Assembly (NCBI RefSeq): GCF_016919445.1
Contig: NZ_CP070356.1
Span: 3,302,001-3,366,000, forward strand
Direction of reading: 5' to 3'
DNA length: 64,000 bases
Origin: Pseudomonas sp. PDNC002
GTDB lineage: Bacteria > Pseudomonadota > Gammaproteobacteria > Pseudomonadales > Pseudomonadaceae
Below, in pieces: positions 25,276 through 35,031 of the stretch; positions within the stretch are counted from its first letter, which is position 1; every line of letters begins with the position of its first letter. The notes under the pieces are model-generated. The model searched no databases and was not told the origin of the DNA. It saw only the letters and a program-made list of their open reading frames with translations. The translations under genes were made by a program, and so were the position numbers.

Positions 25276-26030
25276 ACACCATCCTCATCAGCGGGGCCGC
25301 CTCCGGTATCGGGGCGGCGACGGCCAGGCTGTTCCATCAGCGCGGCTGGCGCGTCGGCCTGGTCGACCTCAATCCCGAGCCGCTCGCAGCGTTGGCCGCC
25401 GAGCTGGATGGCGCCTGGCATCGCGCGCTGGATGTCACCCATGCCGAGGCGGTCGGCACGGCGGTGAACGAATTTGCGCAGGAGCATGGCGGTGTACTGC
25501 GCCTGCTGTTCAACTGCGCGGGCATCCTGCGCTTCGGCCGGTTCGAGGACATCAGCCTGGCCGAGCACAACCGTATCATCGCCATCAACGTGCAGGGCGT
25601 GCTCAATTGCTGCTACGCCGCGCTGCCGTACCTCAAGCGCACGCCCGGCGCACAGGTGCTGAACATGGGCTCGGCCTCCGGGCTCTACGGCGTACCGCAG
25701 ATGGCCAGCTACTCGGCGTCGAAGTTCGCCGTGCGTGGACTGACCGAGGCGCTGGAACTGGAATGGCGCGAACTCGGTATTCGCGTCGCCGACCTGATGC
25801 CGCCTTTCGTGCGCACGCCGATGGTCGCCAGCCAGACCGTCGAACCGCCGGTACTGCGTCGACTGGGCGTGACCCTGGTGGCCGAGGACATCGCCAAGGC
25901 GGCCTGGCGCCAGGCCCAGAGCAATGGCGTGCATCGCCCCATCGGCGCGATGTTCCGCGCCATGTACTGGTCCGGCCAGCTGTCGCCGCCGGCGATCAAT
26001 CGCTGGGTGATGGCCTGGCTCAGCCGCTGA
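25272..26030 (+). CDS. Short-chain dehydrogenase/reductase
   Basis: A 252-residue classical SDR. The cofactor motif is SGAASGIG (residues 7-14), NCAG lies at 81-84, the catalytic Ser134 is in NMGSASG, and Tyr147 and Lys151 sit in YSASK. Asp at the end of the second strand (GLVDLN) favours NAD(H). Its start overlaps the esterase stop (ATGA). In this operon it would oxidise a secondary alcohol to the ketone used by the monooxygenase, or oxidise the alcohol released by the esterase. Confidence 0.92.
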   Translation: MNTILISGAASGIGAATARLFHQRGWRVGLVDLNPEPLAALAAELDGAWHRALDVTHAEAVGTAVNEFAQEHGGVLRLLFNCAGILRFGRFEDISLAEHNRIIAINVQGVLNCCYAALPYLKRTPGAQVLNMGSASGLYGVPQMASYSASKFAVRGLTEALELEWRELGIRVADLMPPFVRTPMVASQTVEPPVLRRLGVTLVAEDIAKAAWRQAQSNGVHRPIGAMFRAMYWSGQLSPPAINRWVMAWLSR

Positions 26031-26183
26031 GCCGCGGCCCGCAGCCGCTCACGCTCCTGTCCGCGCGGCGCGGGTCGATGCGCCGCGCAAACGCCAGTGC
26101 GCGTCAGTCCCTTTAGACTGTGTTGATATTTCGTCCTGGCCATCGGGTGGCCGGGGCAGCAACGCATCAGAGGGAGCCTGACT

Positions 26184-26867
26184 GTGGAGCCACTGCGTCT
26201 TTCCTGGGCAGCCGCCTGGAACAAGGCCTGGAGCGACTTGACCGACCCGTTCGACCGACTCAGCGAAGTCGCCTTCGGAGTGATCATGGCGCTGACGATC
26301 ATCTCGGTCATTCCTACCGCCGCCGGCGGCACAGGCCGGCAACAATTGGTGATGGCTGCGCTGGGGTGCAACCTGGCCTGGGGCATCGTCGATGCACTGA
26401 TGACCCTGGTGGGCATGCGGGTGGAGCGCGAGCGCCGGCATGGCGGCTTGCGTGCCTTGCGCCGGGCGAGCGATGACCAGCATTTCCGCGAGGGGCTGCG
26501 GGGTTTTCTGCCCGACCTGCTGGTGGATGACATGCGCCCCGACGACGTTCAGCGCATGCGCCACAAAATGATGGCCTCTGTCCTCGGAACGGGGGATACC
26601 CCGCGACTGGGTCGGGAACACTGGCTGGCCTGGCTGATACTTGCAGGGCACACCTTCCTGTCGACCTGGCCGATCATCCTGCCGCTGCTCCTTGTCCACG
26701 ACGATTTGTTGGCGCTACGCCTGGCACAGGGCACGGGCCTGTTGCTGATGTTCGGCCTGGGGTGGTTGCTGGCGCACTGGGCGGGTGGCCGGCCGTGGCA
26801 GGGTGCCCTGGCGTTCACCACGCTGGGCGTGGCGATGACAGGTATCTGTCTGGCCCTCGGGGGTTAG
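26184..26867 (+). CDS. VIT1/CCC1-like membrane protein
   Basis: A 227-residue inner-membrane protein. AFGVIMALTIISVI and GCNLAWGIVDALMTLVG form two N-terminal helices that resemble vacuolar-iron-transporter (VIT) family proteins; a polar middle (about 77-145) is followed by three more helices. GTG start at 26184 with GAGGGAG upstream. Transport of a divalent metal is a family-based guess; the metal-binding residues could not be verified. It is probably not part of the preceding operon (153-base gap with promoter-like TTTAGACTGTG...). Confidence 0.7.
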   Translation: MEPLRLSWAAAWNKAWSDLTDPFDRLSEVAFGVIMALTIISVIPTAAGGTGRQQLVMAALGCNLAWGIVDALMTLVGMRVERERRHGGLRALRRASDDQHFREGLRGFLPDLLVDDMRPDDVQRMRHKMMASVLGTGDTPRLGREHWLAWLILAGHTFLSTWPIILPLLLVHDDLLALRLAQGTGLLLMFGLGWLLAHWAGGRPWQGALAFTTLGVAMTGICLALGG

Positions 26868-27156
26868 CGTTGCGGGTGTGATGGTGGCGGGCGAGCTCCG
26901 GCTGCCGCCTGTCGCCGCTGTCGCCGCTGGAGCGTCAAAGTTGCGGCAGGGCGCGCCGCCAGACGCTACGCTGAGAAATGTGGCCGGGAAATTTCGTCGC
27001 GCCGATCGGCGCGTTCGACGGAGTTGGCCACCATTTCGGGGGACGTTGCGTCAAATGACGTTTCCTGGCGGCACACTGAAGTGCCCGGAATGCGCCCGTG
27101 CGGGCGCGTTCGTCGGCGGGAATACACTCTGAACGTCTCGACAGGAGGTGCATACC
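26868..27156. other. Intergenic region, no gene seen
   Basis: Open frames here are short, lack good ribosome-binding sites and show no family resemblance. A promoter for the RraB-like gene should lie in the last 100 bases. Confidence 0.5.
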
Positions 27157-27495
27157 ATGGAAAAGCCCCTCTCGGAGGATATCAGCGTCAACGTGTTGCG
27201 CCGGATGAAGGAAGGTGGCTTCGATTTCGCTCGCATTCATCCCATCGACTTTTTCGCCATCTTTTCCGATGAACAGAACGCCCGCAAAGCTGCCCGGCAG
27301 TTTCGCGGAGAATCGCTGAGAACCCAGGTCGAAGCCCGCGATGACGGCGGCTGGAGCCTGCAGATCAGCAAGGTGATGTTCGCTACCCACGCCGCCATCG
27401 GTGATTTCGAGCACGACCTGGAGGAAGTCGTGGTGCCACTGGGCGGTATTCTCGATGGTTGGGGCGTGACCCAGGAGGTCACTTCCCTGCGCTGA
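27157..27495 (+). CDS. RraB-like ribonuclease E inhibitor domain protein
   Basis: A 112-residue protein matching the RraB (regulator of ribonuclease activity B) fold: VLRRMKEGGFDFARIHPIDFF, then DGGWSLQISKVMFATHAAIGDFEHDL, and a C-terminal GGILDGWGV. RraB binds RNase E and modulates mRNA decay; whether this distant member does so is unproven. AGGAGG lies eight bases before the ATG at 27157; an in-frame GTG at 27148 touches that site and is rejected. Confidence 0.8.
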   Translation: MEKPLSEDISVNVLRRMKEGGFDFARIHPIDFFAIFSDEQNARKAARQFRGESLRTQVEARDDGGWSLQISKVMFATHAAIGDFEHDLEEVVVPLGGILDGWGVTQEVTSLR

Positions 27496-27683
27496 TCGCA
27501 ACACGTCGTTGGGCCGCCTTCGCGCGGCCGATCTTCTACCCGCAAAAACCGGAAGTGCGCCGTCGCCAGCCATGGCGGCGCGCTTCTTCGTGCGGGGAAG
27601 GGCAGTCGTGCAACGACGACCTTGCGGATACGCCAGGTTTCATCGACGCCCCCGATGCGGCAGACTGCCGCGCGGAGGTGACC

Positions 27684-28388
27684 ATGACCGATATCCTGAT
27701 CCTGACCCATGTCGATTTCTGCCCGCCCGGCCATCTGGGCGCGGTACTCGACCGCCTGCAACTGCCGTTCGACGTGCGCCGTGCCGACCTGGGCGAGCTG
27801 GAAGGCTACGACCTGGAGCGGCCCAAGGCCGTCGCCATCATGGGCGGGCCGATGAGCGTGAACGACGACCTGCAATGGCTGCGCGACGAGATCGCGGCGA
27901 TCCGCCGCTTCATCGAGCGCGACGTACCGATGATCGGCCACTGCCTGGGCGGCCAGTTGCTGGCCAAGGCGCTGGGCGCGCAGATCCATCGCCTGCCGTA
28001 CACCGAGCTGGGCTGGCAGCCGATGCGCCGCCAGGAAGGGCAGAGCCCGTGGCTGGCGCACCTGCCCGAGGAATTCCCGATCTACCAGTGGCATGGCGAC
28101 ACCTTCGATATCCCCGAAGGGGCCACCCGTCTGCTGTCCAGCCCGTGGTGCGAGAACCAGGGGTTCAGTTACGGCGAGCGCATTCTCGGCCTGCAGGGGC
28201 ATCCGGAGATGACCGAGGAACTGGTCAGCGGCTGGGTCAACGGCTTCCCGGAATACCTCGATCCCAGCCAGCCGAGCCAGGAGAGCGCCGAGGTGATGCT
28301 CGACGGCTTGCCGCAGCGGGTCGCGGCGATGAACCAGGTGGCGGAAGGGTTCTACCGCCATTGGTTGAAGCTGGCTGGGTTGGTCTGA
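27684..28388 (+). CDS. Class I glutamine amidotransferase-like protein
   Basis: A 234-residue stand-alone GATase1 domain of the GMP-synthase-like type. The triad is visible: Cys87 in GHCLGGQLLAKALG, His173 and Glu175 in LQGHPEMT. No synthetase domain is attached, so ammonia or a gamma-glutamyl bond would be handled with a partner or as a hydrolase (compare PuuD-like and YfeJ-like proteins). CGGAGGTGACC precedes the ATG. A second, different member lies at 45.6 kb. Confidence 0.88.
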   Translation: MTDILILTHVDFCPPGHLGAVLDRLQLPFDVRRADLGELEGYDLERPKAVAIMGGPMSVNDDLQWLRDEIAAIRRFIERDVPMIGHCLGGQLLAKALGAQIHRLPYTELGWQPMRRQEGQSPWLAHLPEEFPIYQWHGDTFDIPEGATRLLSSPWCENQGFSYGERILGLQGHPEMTEELVSGWVNGFPEYLDPSQPSQESAEVMLDGLPQRVAAMNQVAEGFYRHWLKLAGLV

Positions 28389-28416
28389 TCCGGCGATCTT
28401 GGGGCGGCGGTGGGAC

Positions 28417-28440
28417 ATCGCGGACGGAGTCCGCTCCTAC
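28417..28440. repeat. REP-like copy, TAGGAGCGGA family
   Basis: Single inverted copy containing ATCGCGGACGGAGTCCGCTC immediately before the tandem array. Confidence 0.8.
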
Positions 28441-28465
28441 AAAGATCAAGAGCCCCTCACCCTAA

Positions 28466-28918
28466 CCCTCTCCCAAGGGGAGAGGGGACCGTTCGGTGCA
28501 GGATGAACCCTTCGCGTCAGCCGGCACGTATGACTCCCTCTCCCAAGGGGAGGAGGGCCGTTCGGTGCAGGATGAAACCTTCGCGTCAGCCGACACGGAT
28601 GACTCCCTCTCCCAAGGGGAGAGGGGACCGTTCGGTGCAGGATGAACCCTTCGCGTCAGCCGACACGGATGACTCCCTCTCCCAAGGGGAGAGGGGACCG
28701 TTCGGTGCAGGATGAAACCTTCGCGTCAGCCGACACGGATGACTCCCTCTCCCAAGGGTAGAGGGGCCGTTCGGTGCAGGATGAAACCTTCGCGTCAGCC
28801 GACCCGGATGACTCCCTCTCCCAAGGGTAGAGGGGCCGTTCGGTGCAGGATGAAACCGCGGCATCCGCTGGCACGGACGGCTCCCTCTCCCTCTGGGAGA
28901 GGGCTGGGGTGAGGGGAA
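28466..28918. repeat. Tandem array of ~70-bp REP units, seven copies
   Basis: Copies of CCCTCTCCCAAGGGGAGAGG begin at 28466, 28536, 28605, 28675, 28745, 28814 and 28883, giving 69- or 70-base steps. Each is followed by a conserved block containing GTTCGGTGCAGGATGAA and CGCGTCAGCC. The first half of each unit is itself a hairpin. The array fills most of the 598-base gap 28389-28986; short open frames through it only translate the repeat and are not genes. Confidence 0.95.
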
Positions 28919-28986
28919 AGCTTTGGCACGGGCTTTCCGGAAAAGACAGCTGCTCTGACAGGACGTGAAGCTGGCTCCCGCGCGAT

Positions 28987-30411
28987 TCAATGCTTGAACA
29001 TGATGTGCCGCGCCACGGTGTAGTCCTCCAGGCCATACATCGACAGATCCTTGCCGTAACCGGACTGCTTGAAGCCGCCATGGGGCATTTCGCTGCACAG
29101 CATGAAATGGGTGTTCACCCACGTGCAGCCGTACTGCAGGCGCGCCGCGACCCGTGAGGCGCGGCCCACATCCTTCGTCCACACCGACGAGGCGAGGCCG
29201 TAGTCGGAATCGTTCGCCCAGCGCACCGCCTCGTCCGCATCGCTGAACGGCGTCACCGACACCACCGGGCCGAACACCTCGCGACGGACGATCTCGTCGT
29301 CCTGCTGGGCGTTGGCCACCACCGTGGGTTCGTAGAAGAAGCCCTTGCCGCTGACCATCTTACCGCCGGTGGCGATCTGGATGTGCGGGCTGGCCTTGGC
29401 CCGTTCGACGAAGCCGGAAACGCTGTCGCGCTGGGCGGCGGTGATCAGCGGCCCGAGTTCGGTATTCGGATCGTTCTGCAGCCCGGTCTTGAGGCTGGAT
29501 ACCGCGCTGGCCAGATCGGCGACGAAGTTGTCGTAGACCTTCTTGCCGGCATAGATACGGCACGCGGCGGTGCAGTCCTGCCCCGCGTTGTAGAAGCCGA
29601 AGGTGCGGATGCCGGCGATCACATCCTCCAGGTCGGCATCGTCGAAGACGATCACCGGGGCCTTGCCGCCCAGCTCCATGTGCAGGCGCTTCACGCTGTC
29701 GGCGGCGCTCTTGATGATGGCCTTGCCGGTGCCCACCGAGCCGGTCAGCGAGACCATGCGCACCAGGTCGTGGCTGACCAGCGGCGCACCCACGGTCGGG
29801 CCGCGGCCGAAGACCAGGTTGACCACGCCGGCGGGGAACAGCTCGGTAATGAATTCGGCAACGCGCAGCGCGGTCAGCGGCGTCTGCTCCGACGGCTTGA
29901 GCACCACGCAGTTGCCGGCCGCCAGTGCCGGACCAAGTTTCCAGGCAGCCATCATCAGCGGGTAGTTCCACGGCGCGATGGAGGCGACCACGCCCACCGG
30001 GTCGCGGCGGATCATCGAGGTGAAGCCGGGCAGGTACTCGCCGGCGGCGGAGCCGGGCAGCACGCGGCAAGCACCGGCGAAGAAGCGGAACACATCGGCA
30101 ATGGCTGGAATCTCGTCGTTCAGCGCGGCGGCGTAGGGCTTGCCGCAGTTGTCCGATTCCAGGTGGGCCAGTTCCTCGGCGTGTTCCTCGATGCGGTCGG
30201 CCAAGCGCAGCAGCAGAAGCGCGCGGTCCTTCGGTGTGGTCTGTGACCAGTTGTCGAAAGCGGCGTTGGCGGCGCGTACGGCGGTGTCGACCTGGGCTTC
30301 GCTGGCTTCGGCGACTTGGCCGATCACTTCGCCGGTGGAGGGGTTCAGGACGTCCAGCTTCACGCCTTCGCCGGCGACGAACTGGCCGTTGATCAGGAGT
30401 TTGGTTTGCAC
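28987..30411 (-). CDS. patD: Gamma-aminobutyraldehyde dehydrogenase
   Basis: NAD-dependent aldehyde dehydrogenase oxidising 4-aminobutanal to GABA in putrescine breakdown. The 474-residue protein has [32 protein letters not shown], the catalytic Glu in MELGGKAP and the Cys in [13 protein letters not shown]; its C-terminal third is very close to E. coli PatD (YdcW), for example [23 protein letters not shown] start at 30411 with AGGAGG upstream; a longer frame to 30528 would translate a palindromic repeat. It is the last gene of a ydcSTUV-patD-type operon and is separated from the permease gene by that repeat. Confidence 0.93.
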   Translation of the reverse strand: MQTKLLINGQFVAGEGVKLDVLNPSTGEVIGQVAEASEAQVDTAVRAANAAFDNWSQTTPKDRALLLLRLADRIEEHAEELAHLESDNCGKPYAAALNDEIPAIADVFRFFAGACRVLPGSAAGEYLPGFTSMIRRDPVGVVASIAPWNYPLMMAAWKLGPALAAGNCVVLKPSEQTPLTALRVAEFITELFPAGVVNLVFGRGPTVGAPLVSHDLVRMVSLTGSVGTGKAIIKSAADSVKRLHMELGGKAPVIVFDDADLEDVIAGIRTFGFYNAGQDCTAACRIYAGKKVYDNFVADLASAVSSLKTGLQNDPNTELGPLITAAQRDSVSGFVERAKASPHIQIATGGKMVSGKGFFYEPTVVANAQQDDEIVRREVFGPVVSVTPFSDADEAVRWANDSDYGLASSVWTKDVGRASRVAARLQYGCTWVNTHFMLCSEMPHGGFKQSGYGKDLSMYGLEDYTVARHIMFKH

Positions 30412-30436
30412 GGGGGCTCCTCCTTCAAAGGGTTTC

Positions 30437-30481
30437 CCCTCACCCCAGCCCTCTCCCGGAGGGAGAGGGCTGGGGTGAGGG
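30437..30481. repeat. Perfect REP hairpin between ydcV and patD
   Basis: CCCTCACCCCAGCCCTCTCCC pairs over 21 bases with its exact reverse complement around a three-base loop. It is a CCCTCTCCC-family member inside an operon, where it could dampen patD expression or stabilise upstream mRNA. Confidence 0.92.
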
Positions 30482-30502
30482 CGCTTGGTAATGCGCCGAA
30501 AA

Positions 30503-31324
30503 TCACTTGCCACTCCCCGCCACATCACTTGTCCCGCGCGTCAGGTAGTACGCGCCGAGAATCGGCAGCATGGTGGCGAGCATCACCAGCATGGCCACCA
30601 CATTGGTGATCGGCACATCGCGCGGGCGCGTGAGCTGGTTGAGCAGCCACAGCGGCAGGGTGCGCTCGTGGCCGGCGGTGAAGGTGGTAACGATGATCTC
30701 GTCGAACGACAGCGCGAAGGCCAGCATGCCGCCGGCCAGCAGCGCCGTGGCGATGTTCGGCAGAATGATGTAGCGGAAGGTCTGCCAGCCGTCAGCGCCC
30801 AGGTCCATGCTCGCCTCGATCAGGCTGAAGGAGGTGCGGCGGAAGCGCGCGATCACATTGTTGTAGACGATCACCACGCAGAAGGTGGCGTGGCCGATGA
30901 CGATGGTCAGGAAGCCGGGCTCGATCCCCAGCGTCTTGAACGCCGAGAGCAGGGCGATACCGGTGATGATGCCGGGCAGGGCGATGGGCAGGATCAGCAT
31001 CAGCGAGATGCTTTCCTTGCCGAAGAAATCGCGGCGATAGAGCGCGCCGGCGGCCAGGGTGCCGAGGACCATGGCGATCAGCGTCGCGACGCAGGCGATC
31101 TTCACCGACAGCCAGATGGAATCGAGTACGTCGCCGCGCTGGAAGGCGATGCTGAACCACTTCAGGGTGAAGCCCTGCAGCGGGAAGCTGTAGGCCGATT
31201 CCTCGGTGTTGAACGCGTAGAGCAGGATCACCAGGATCGGAAAGTGCAGGAACACCAGCCCGCCCCAGGCGGCCAGGCGCAGGAACCAGGAGGGGCGGTC
31301 GGTGGAATGTGCGTCAGAGCGCAT
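30503..31324 (-). CDS. ydcV: ABC transporter inner-membrane permease (YdcV-like)
   Basis: A 273-residue permease with six hydrophobic helices and the ATPase-docking EAA loop [20 protein letters not shown] near residue 180. It belongs to the PotC/YdcV group (polyamine and opine uptake). Its start overlaps the ydcU stop by 11 bases. With YdcU, YdcT and YdcS it should form an importer; gene order and the linked PatD point to putrescine or a related amine or aldehyde precursor as cargo, which remains an inference. Confidence 0.9.
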   Translation of the reverse strand: MRSDAHSTDRPSWFLRLAAWGGLVFLHFPILVILLYAFNTEESAYSFPLQGFTLKWFSIAFQRGDVLDSIWLSVKIACVATLIAMVLGTLAAGALYRRDFFGKESISLMLILPIALPGIITGIALLSAFKTLGIEPGFLTIVIGHATFCVVIVYNNVIARFRRTSFSLIEASMDLGADGWQTFRYIILPNIATALLAGGMLAFALSFDEIIVTTFTAGHERTLPLWLLNQLTRPRDVPITNVVAMLVMLATMLPILGAYYLTRGTSDVAGSGK

Positions 31325-32212
31325 CGAAGGCCCCCAGCCGTTTGGCGATGGACAGGTACACGGCGATCAGCACGATGGGCACCAGGGTGAAGGCTGCCGC
31401 CAGCGGCATGTTGCCCACCGCGCCCTGCTGCACATAGACCATGGTGCCGATGAACAGCCCGCTGGGGCCCACCAGCTGCGGGATGATGAAGTCGCCCAGG
31501 GTGAGGCTGAAGGTGAAGATCGAGCCGGCCACCACGCCGGGAAAGGCCAGCGGCAGGATGACCTGGAAGAAGGTCTGTCGCGGGCGTGCGCCGAGGTCCG
31601 CCGAAGCCTGCAGCAGCGTGGGCGGCAGGCGCTCCAGGGCGGCCTGGATCGGCAGGATCATGAACGGCAGCCAGACGTAGGTGAACACCCAGAAACGCCC
31701 CAAGTGCGACGTGGACAGGGTGTTGCCGCCCACGCCGGGCACCTCCAGCAGCAGGTTCAGCAGGCCGAGCAGGTGCAGGTGTTCGATCACCCAGTAGAGG
31801 ATGCCGCCCTTGGCCAGGATCACCGTCCAGGCGTAGGCCTTGACGATGTAACTGGCCCACATCGGCAGCATCACGGCGATGTAGAAGAAGGCTTTTTCCT
31901 TGGGCCCGGCGTAGCGCGCCATGTAGTAGGCGATGGGGAAGGCGAGGATGGCGCTGGCGACCGACACGGCGATGGCCATGCTGAAGGTGCGCAGGACGAT
32001 GTCGTAGTTGGCCGGGTTGAACAGGGCCTTGTAGTTGGCCAGGGTCAGCTCCGGCGTCACCGCCATGGTGAAGTCGTCGAAGGTGTAGAAGCTCTGCCAG
32101 AGCAGGGCGAACAGCGAGCCGATGTAGATCACCCCGAACCACAGCAGCGGCGGGATCAGCAGCATCAACAGGTAGAGCGTGCTGCGCCGGTAGAGGAAGC
32201 TGGAGATCGCCC

Positions 32213-32216
<4 letters not shown>
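31314..32216 (-). CDS. ydcU: ABC transporter inner-membrane permease (YdcU-like)
   Basis: A 300-residue permease of the PotB/YdcU group with six helices and an EAA-type loop ([20 protein letters not shown], about residue 200). Long periplasmic stretch after helix 1 ([20 protein letters not shown]) is typical of the PotB half. Overlaps both neighbours: ATGA with the ATPase gene upstream and 11 bases with ydcV downstream, indicating tight coupling. Confidence 0.9.
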
Positions 32217-33232
<1,016 letters not shown>

Positions 33233-33366
33233 GCTGCGGGCTACCTGCGTGGCGGGGGCTGCATCAGAAAAGGTAGCGCATGGGGGCGGGGGTGCTTGCC
33301 GACTTGCCGGCGAGGTGGGGCATTTGTACCAGCGACAGTTTTATGGACAGGTCCTGCGCCAACGCA

Positions 33367-33486
33367 TCCCCTCACCCCAGCCCTCTCCCTTGGGGAGAGG
33401 GAGCCGTTCGTGCCGGCTGATGGCAAGGTTTCATCCTGCACCGAACGGTCCCCTCTCCCGCGTGCGGGAGAGGGTTAGGGTGAGGG
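33367..33486. repeat. REP-like unit pair between ydcS and ydcT
   Basis: CCCTCACCCCAGCCCTCTCC starts at 33369 and pairs in part with GGGAGAGGGTTAGGGTGAGG near 33465; the spacer includes the conserved CATCCTGCACCGAACGG block. It lies in the 275-base gap 33233-33507 inside the operon. Confidence 0.85.
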
Positions 33487-33507
33487 GCTTTTGATCCAGC
33501 AGGGGCA

Positions 33508-34680
33508 TCACCTCCCACCCATGATCGCAATGTAGTCCTGCGTCCAGCGGCTATACGGCACGCACTGTCCCTGAGCGCACTTGGCCTGCGGCGTCTTCCA
33601 GAAGGCAATACGGTCGAACTGGTCGTAGCCGTTGGTGGCGCAACCCTGGGCACCCAGCAATTGGCTGCCGGTGCAACCGTCGGGCGAGGCGGGCACCGAG
33701 CCGAACCAGGCGGCGACGTCACCCTGCACCTTGGGCTCCAGCGACCAGTTCAGCCACTTGTAGGCGCACACCGGGTGCTTGGCGTCGACGTGCATCATGG
33801 TGGTGTCGGCCCAGCCGGTGACGCCTTCGCCGGGGATGGTCGAGGCGATCGGCTGCTTCTCGCCCTGCAGCGCGTTCACCTGGTAGGGCCAGGAACCGGA
33901 GGCGGCGACGCCTTCGTTCTTGAAGTCGCTCATCTGCACCGTCGCGTCGTGCCAGTAGCGGTGGATCAGCTTCTGCTGTTCGCGCAGCAGCTTGAGGGCG
34001 GCGGCGTACTGTTCTTCGTTGAGCTCGTACGGGTCCTGGATGCCCAGCGCGGGCTGGGTGGCCTTCAGGTAGAGCGCCGCGTCGGCGATGTAGATCGGCC
34101 CGTCGTAGGCCTGCACACGGCCCTTGTTGCTCTTGCCGTCGGGCAGCTTCTGCTCGGTGAACACCACGCTCCAGCTATCCGGTGCCTTGGGGAAGACCTT
34201 GGTGTTGTACATCAATACGTTCGGCCCCCACTGGTACGGCGTGCCGTAGTGCTTGCCGTCCACCGTGTGCCAGGGCGCGTCCTGCAGGCGCTTGTCGACG
34301 TTTTTCCAGTTGGGCACCAGGGCGATGTTGATCGGCTGCACGCGCTTGCCGTAGACCAGCCGTAGCGATGCGTCGCCGGAGGCGGTGACCAGGTCGTAGC
34401 CGCCCTTGGCCATCAGGCTGACCATCTCGTCGGAAGTGGCGGCGGTCTTCACGTTGACCTTGCAGCCGCTGTCCTTCTCGAACTGGCTGACCCAGTCGTA
34501 GTTCTTGTCGCTTTCGCCGCGTTCGACGTAGCCGGGCCAGGCAATGATGTCGAGGGCGCCCTCTGGCTGGCCGAGTTGCTTGAGCGCCTCGGCGGCCTGC
34601 AACGAGCCACTTGAAAGCAGGCTGACGCCGGCAAAGGCCAGCGCCGCGACTTTCGCTGAAAACATTTGCACTGATGACAT
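33508..34680 (-). CDS. ydcS: Periplasmic substrate-binding protein (YdcS-like)
   Basis: A 390-residue exported binding protein, first gene of the ydcSTUV-patD-type operon. A signal peptide (MSSVQMFSAKVAALAFAGVSLLSSG, cleavage near SLQAAEA) precedes a type-2 periplasmic-binding fold (IIAWPGYVERGESDKNYDWV and YDLVTASGDASLRLVYG near the N-terminus, PVCAYKWLNWSLEPKVQ near the end). The ATG at 34680 has AGGAGT eight bases upstream; a longer in-frame start at 34782 would bury the signal peptide. The E. coli relative has been linked to polyamine uptake and also to polyhydroxybutyrate; the ligand here is uncertain. Confidence 0.92.
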   Translation of the reverse strand: MSSVQMFSAKVAALAFAGVSLLSSGSLQAAEALKQLGQPEGALDIIAWPGYVERGESDKNYDWVSQFEKDSGCKVNVKTAATSDEMVSLMAKGGYDLVTASGDASLRLVYGKRVQPINIALVPNWKNVDKRLQDAPWHTVDGKHYGTPYQWGPNVLMYNTKVFPKAPDSWSVVFTEQKLPDGKSNKGRVQAYDGPIYIADAALYLKATQPALGIQDPYELNEEQYAAALKLLREQQKLIHRYWHDATVQMSDFKNEGVAASGSWPYQVNALQGEKQPIASTIPGEGVTGWADTTMMHVDAKHPVCAYKWLNWSLEPKVQGDVAAWFGSVPASPDGCTGSQLLGAQGCATNGYDQFDRIAFWKTPQAKCAQGQCVPYSRWTQDYIAIMGGR

Positions 34681-34970
34681 GGACGGACTCCTGTTGTTCT
34701 TCGTTGTGGGAGCCACTGCGGAACCAGCGCGCAGAAAAATGGCACCTCCGTTGACCGCTGCATGTCCATAGCGAATGGGCACGCTCTTGCAGCGTAGTTC
34801 CGGCCCCAGGGGCTGACAAGAAAGCCCCCGGCGCCCCGCAAAGCCCCGTCATCTGGCGCTCGCGGCCCCAAACGGGGCGGGCCGGGGCCAACGGCCGACA
34901 AAAGCGCACCGAGCTGGTGCGAGGCGTACCGGCAGCCTTTGCAAGTCATTGAACCAACAGGAAATCGACC
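34681..34970. other. Divergent promoter region of ydcS and the Anbu operon
   Basis: The 351-base gap 34681-35031 holds no gene. It contains GC-rich inverted stretches around 34803-34890. The sigma-54 element near the right-hand gene is listed separately. Confidence 0.6.
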
Positions 34971-34972
34971 TC

Positions 34973-34987
34973 TGGCACGGGCCTTGC
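34973..34987 (+). promoter_or_regulatory. Sigma-54 (RpoN) promoter of Anbu operon
   Basis: TGGCACG-GGCC-TTGC matches the -24/-12 consensus TGGCACG-N4-TTGC at every defined base, preceded by CTC and followed by GA. The implied start site near 34999 leaves a leader of about 33 bases carrying AAGGAG before the ATG at 35032. Confidence 0.85.
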
Positions 34988-35031
34988 GATGGCCTTCCCA
35001 GCCGAGGACGAGCGGCAACAAGGAGTAGAAG

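Noticed and set aside
28466-28918. Possible CRISPR array
   Set aside because: The spacers are conserved between units rather than unique, the units are palindromic over most of their length, and no cas gene is present.
28921-28936. TTTGGCACGGGCTTTCC as a second sigma-54 promoter
   Set aside because: The -12 element lacks the required GC (TTCC instead of TTGC), and it points into the end of a convergent gene.
28410-29182. Repeated-peptide open frames through the 70-bp array, both strands
   Set aside because: They only translate the tandem repeat, have no start signals, and the period is not always a multiple of three.
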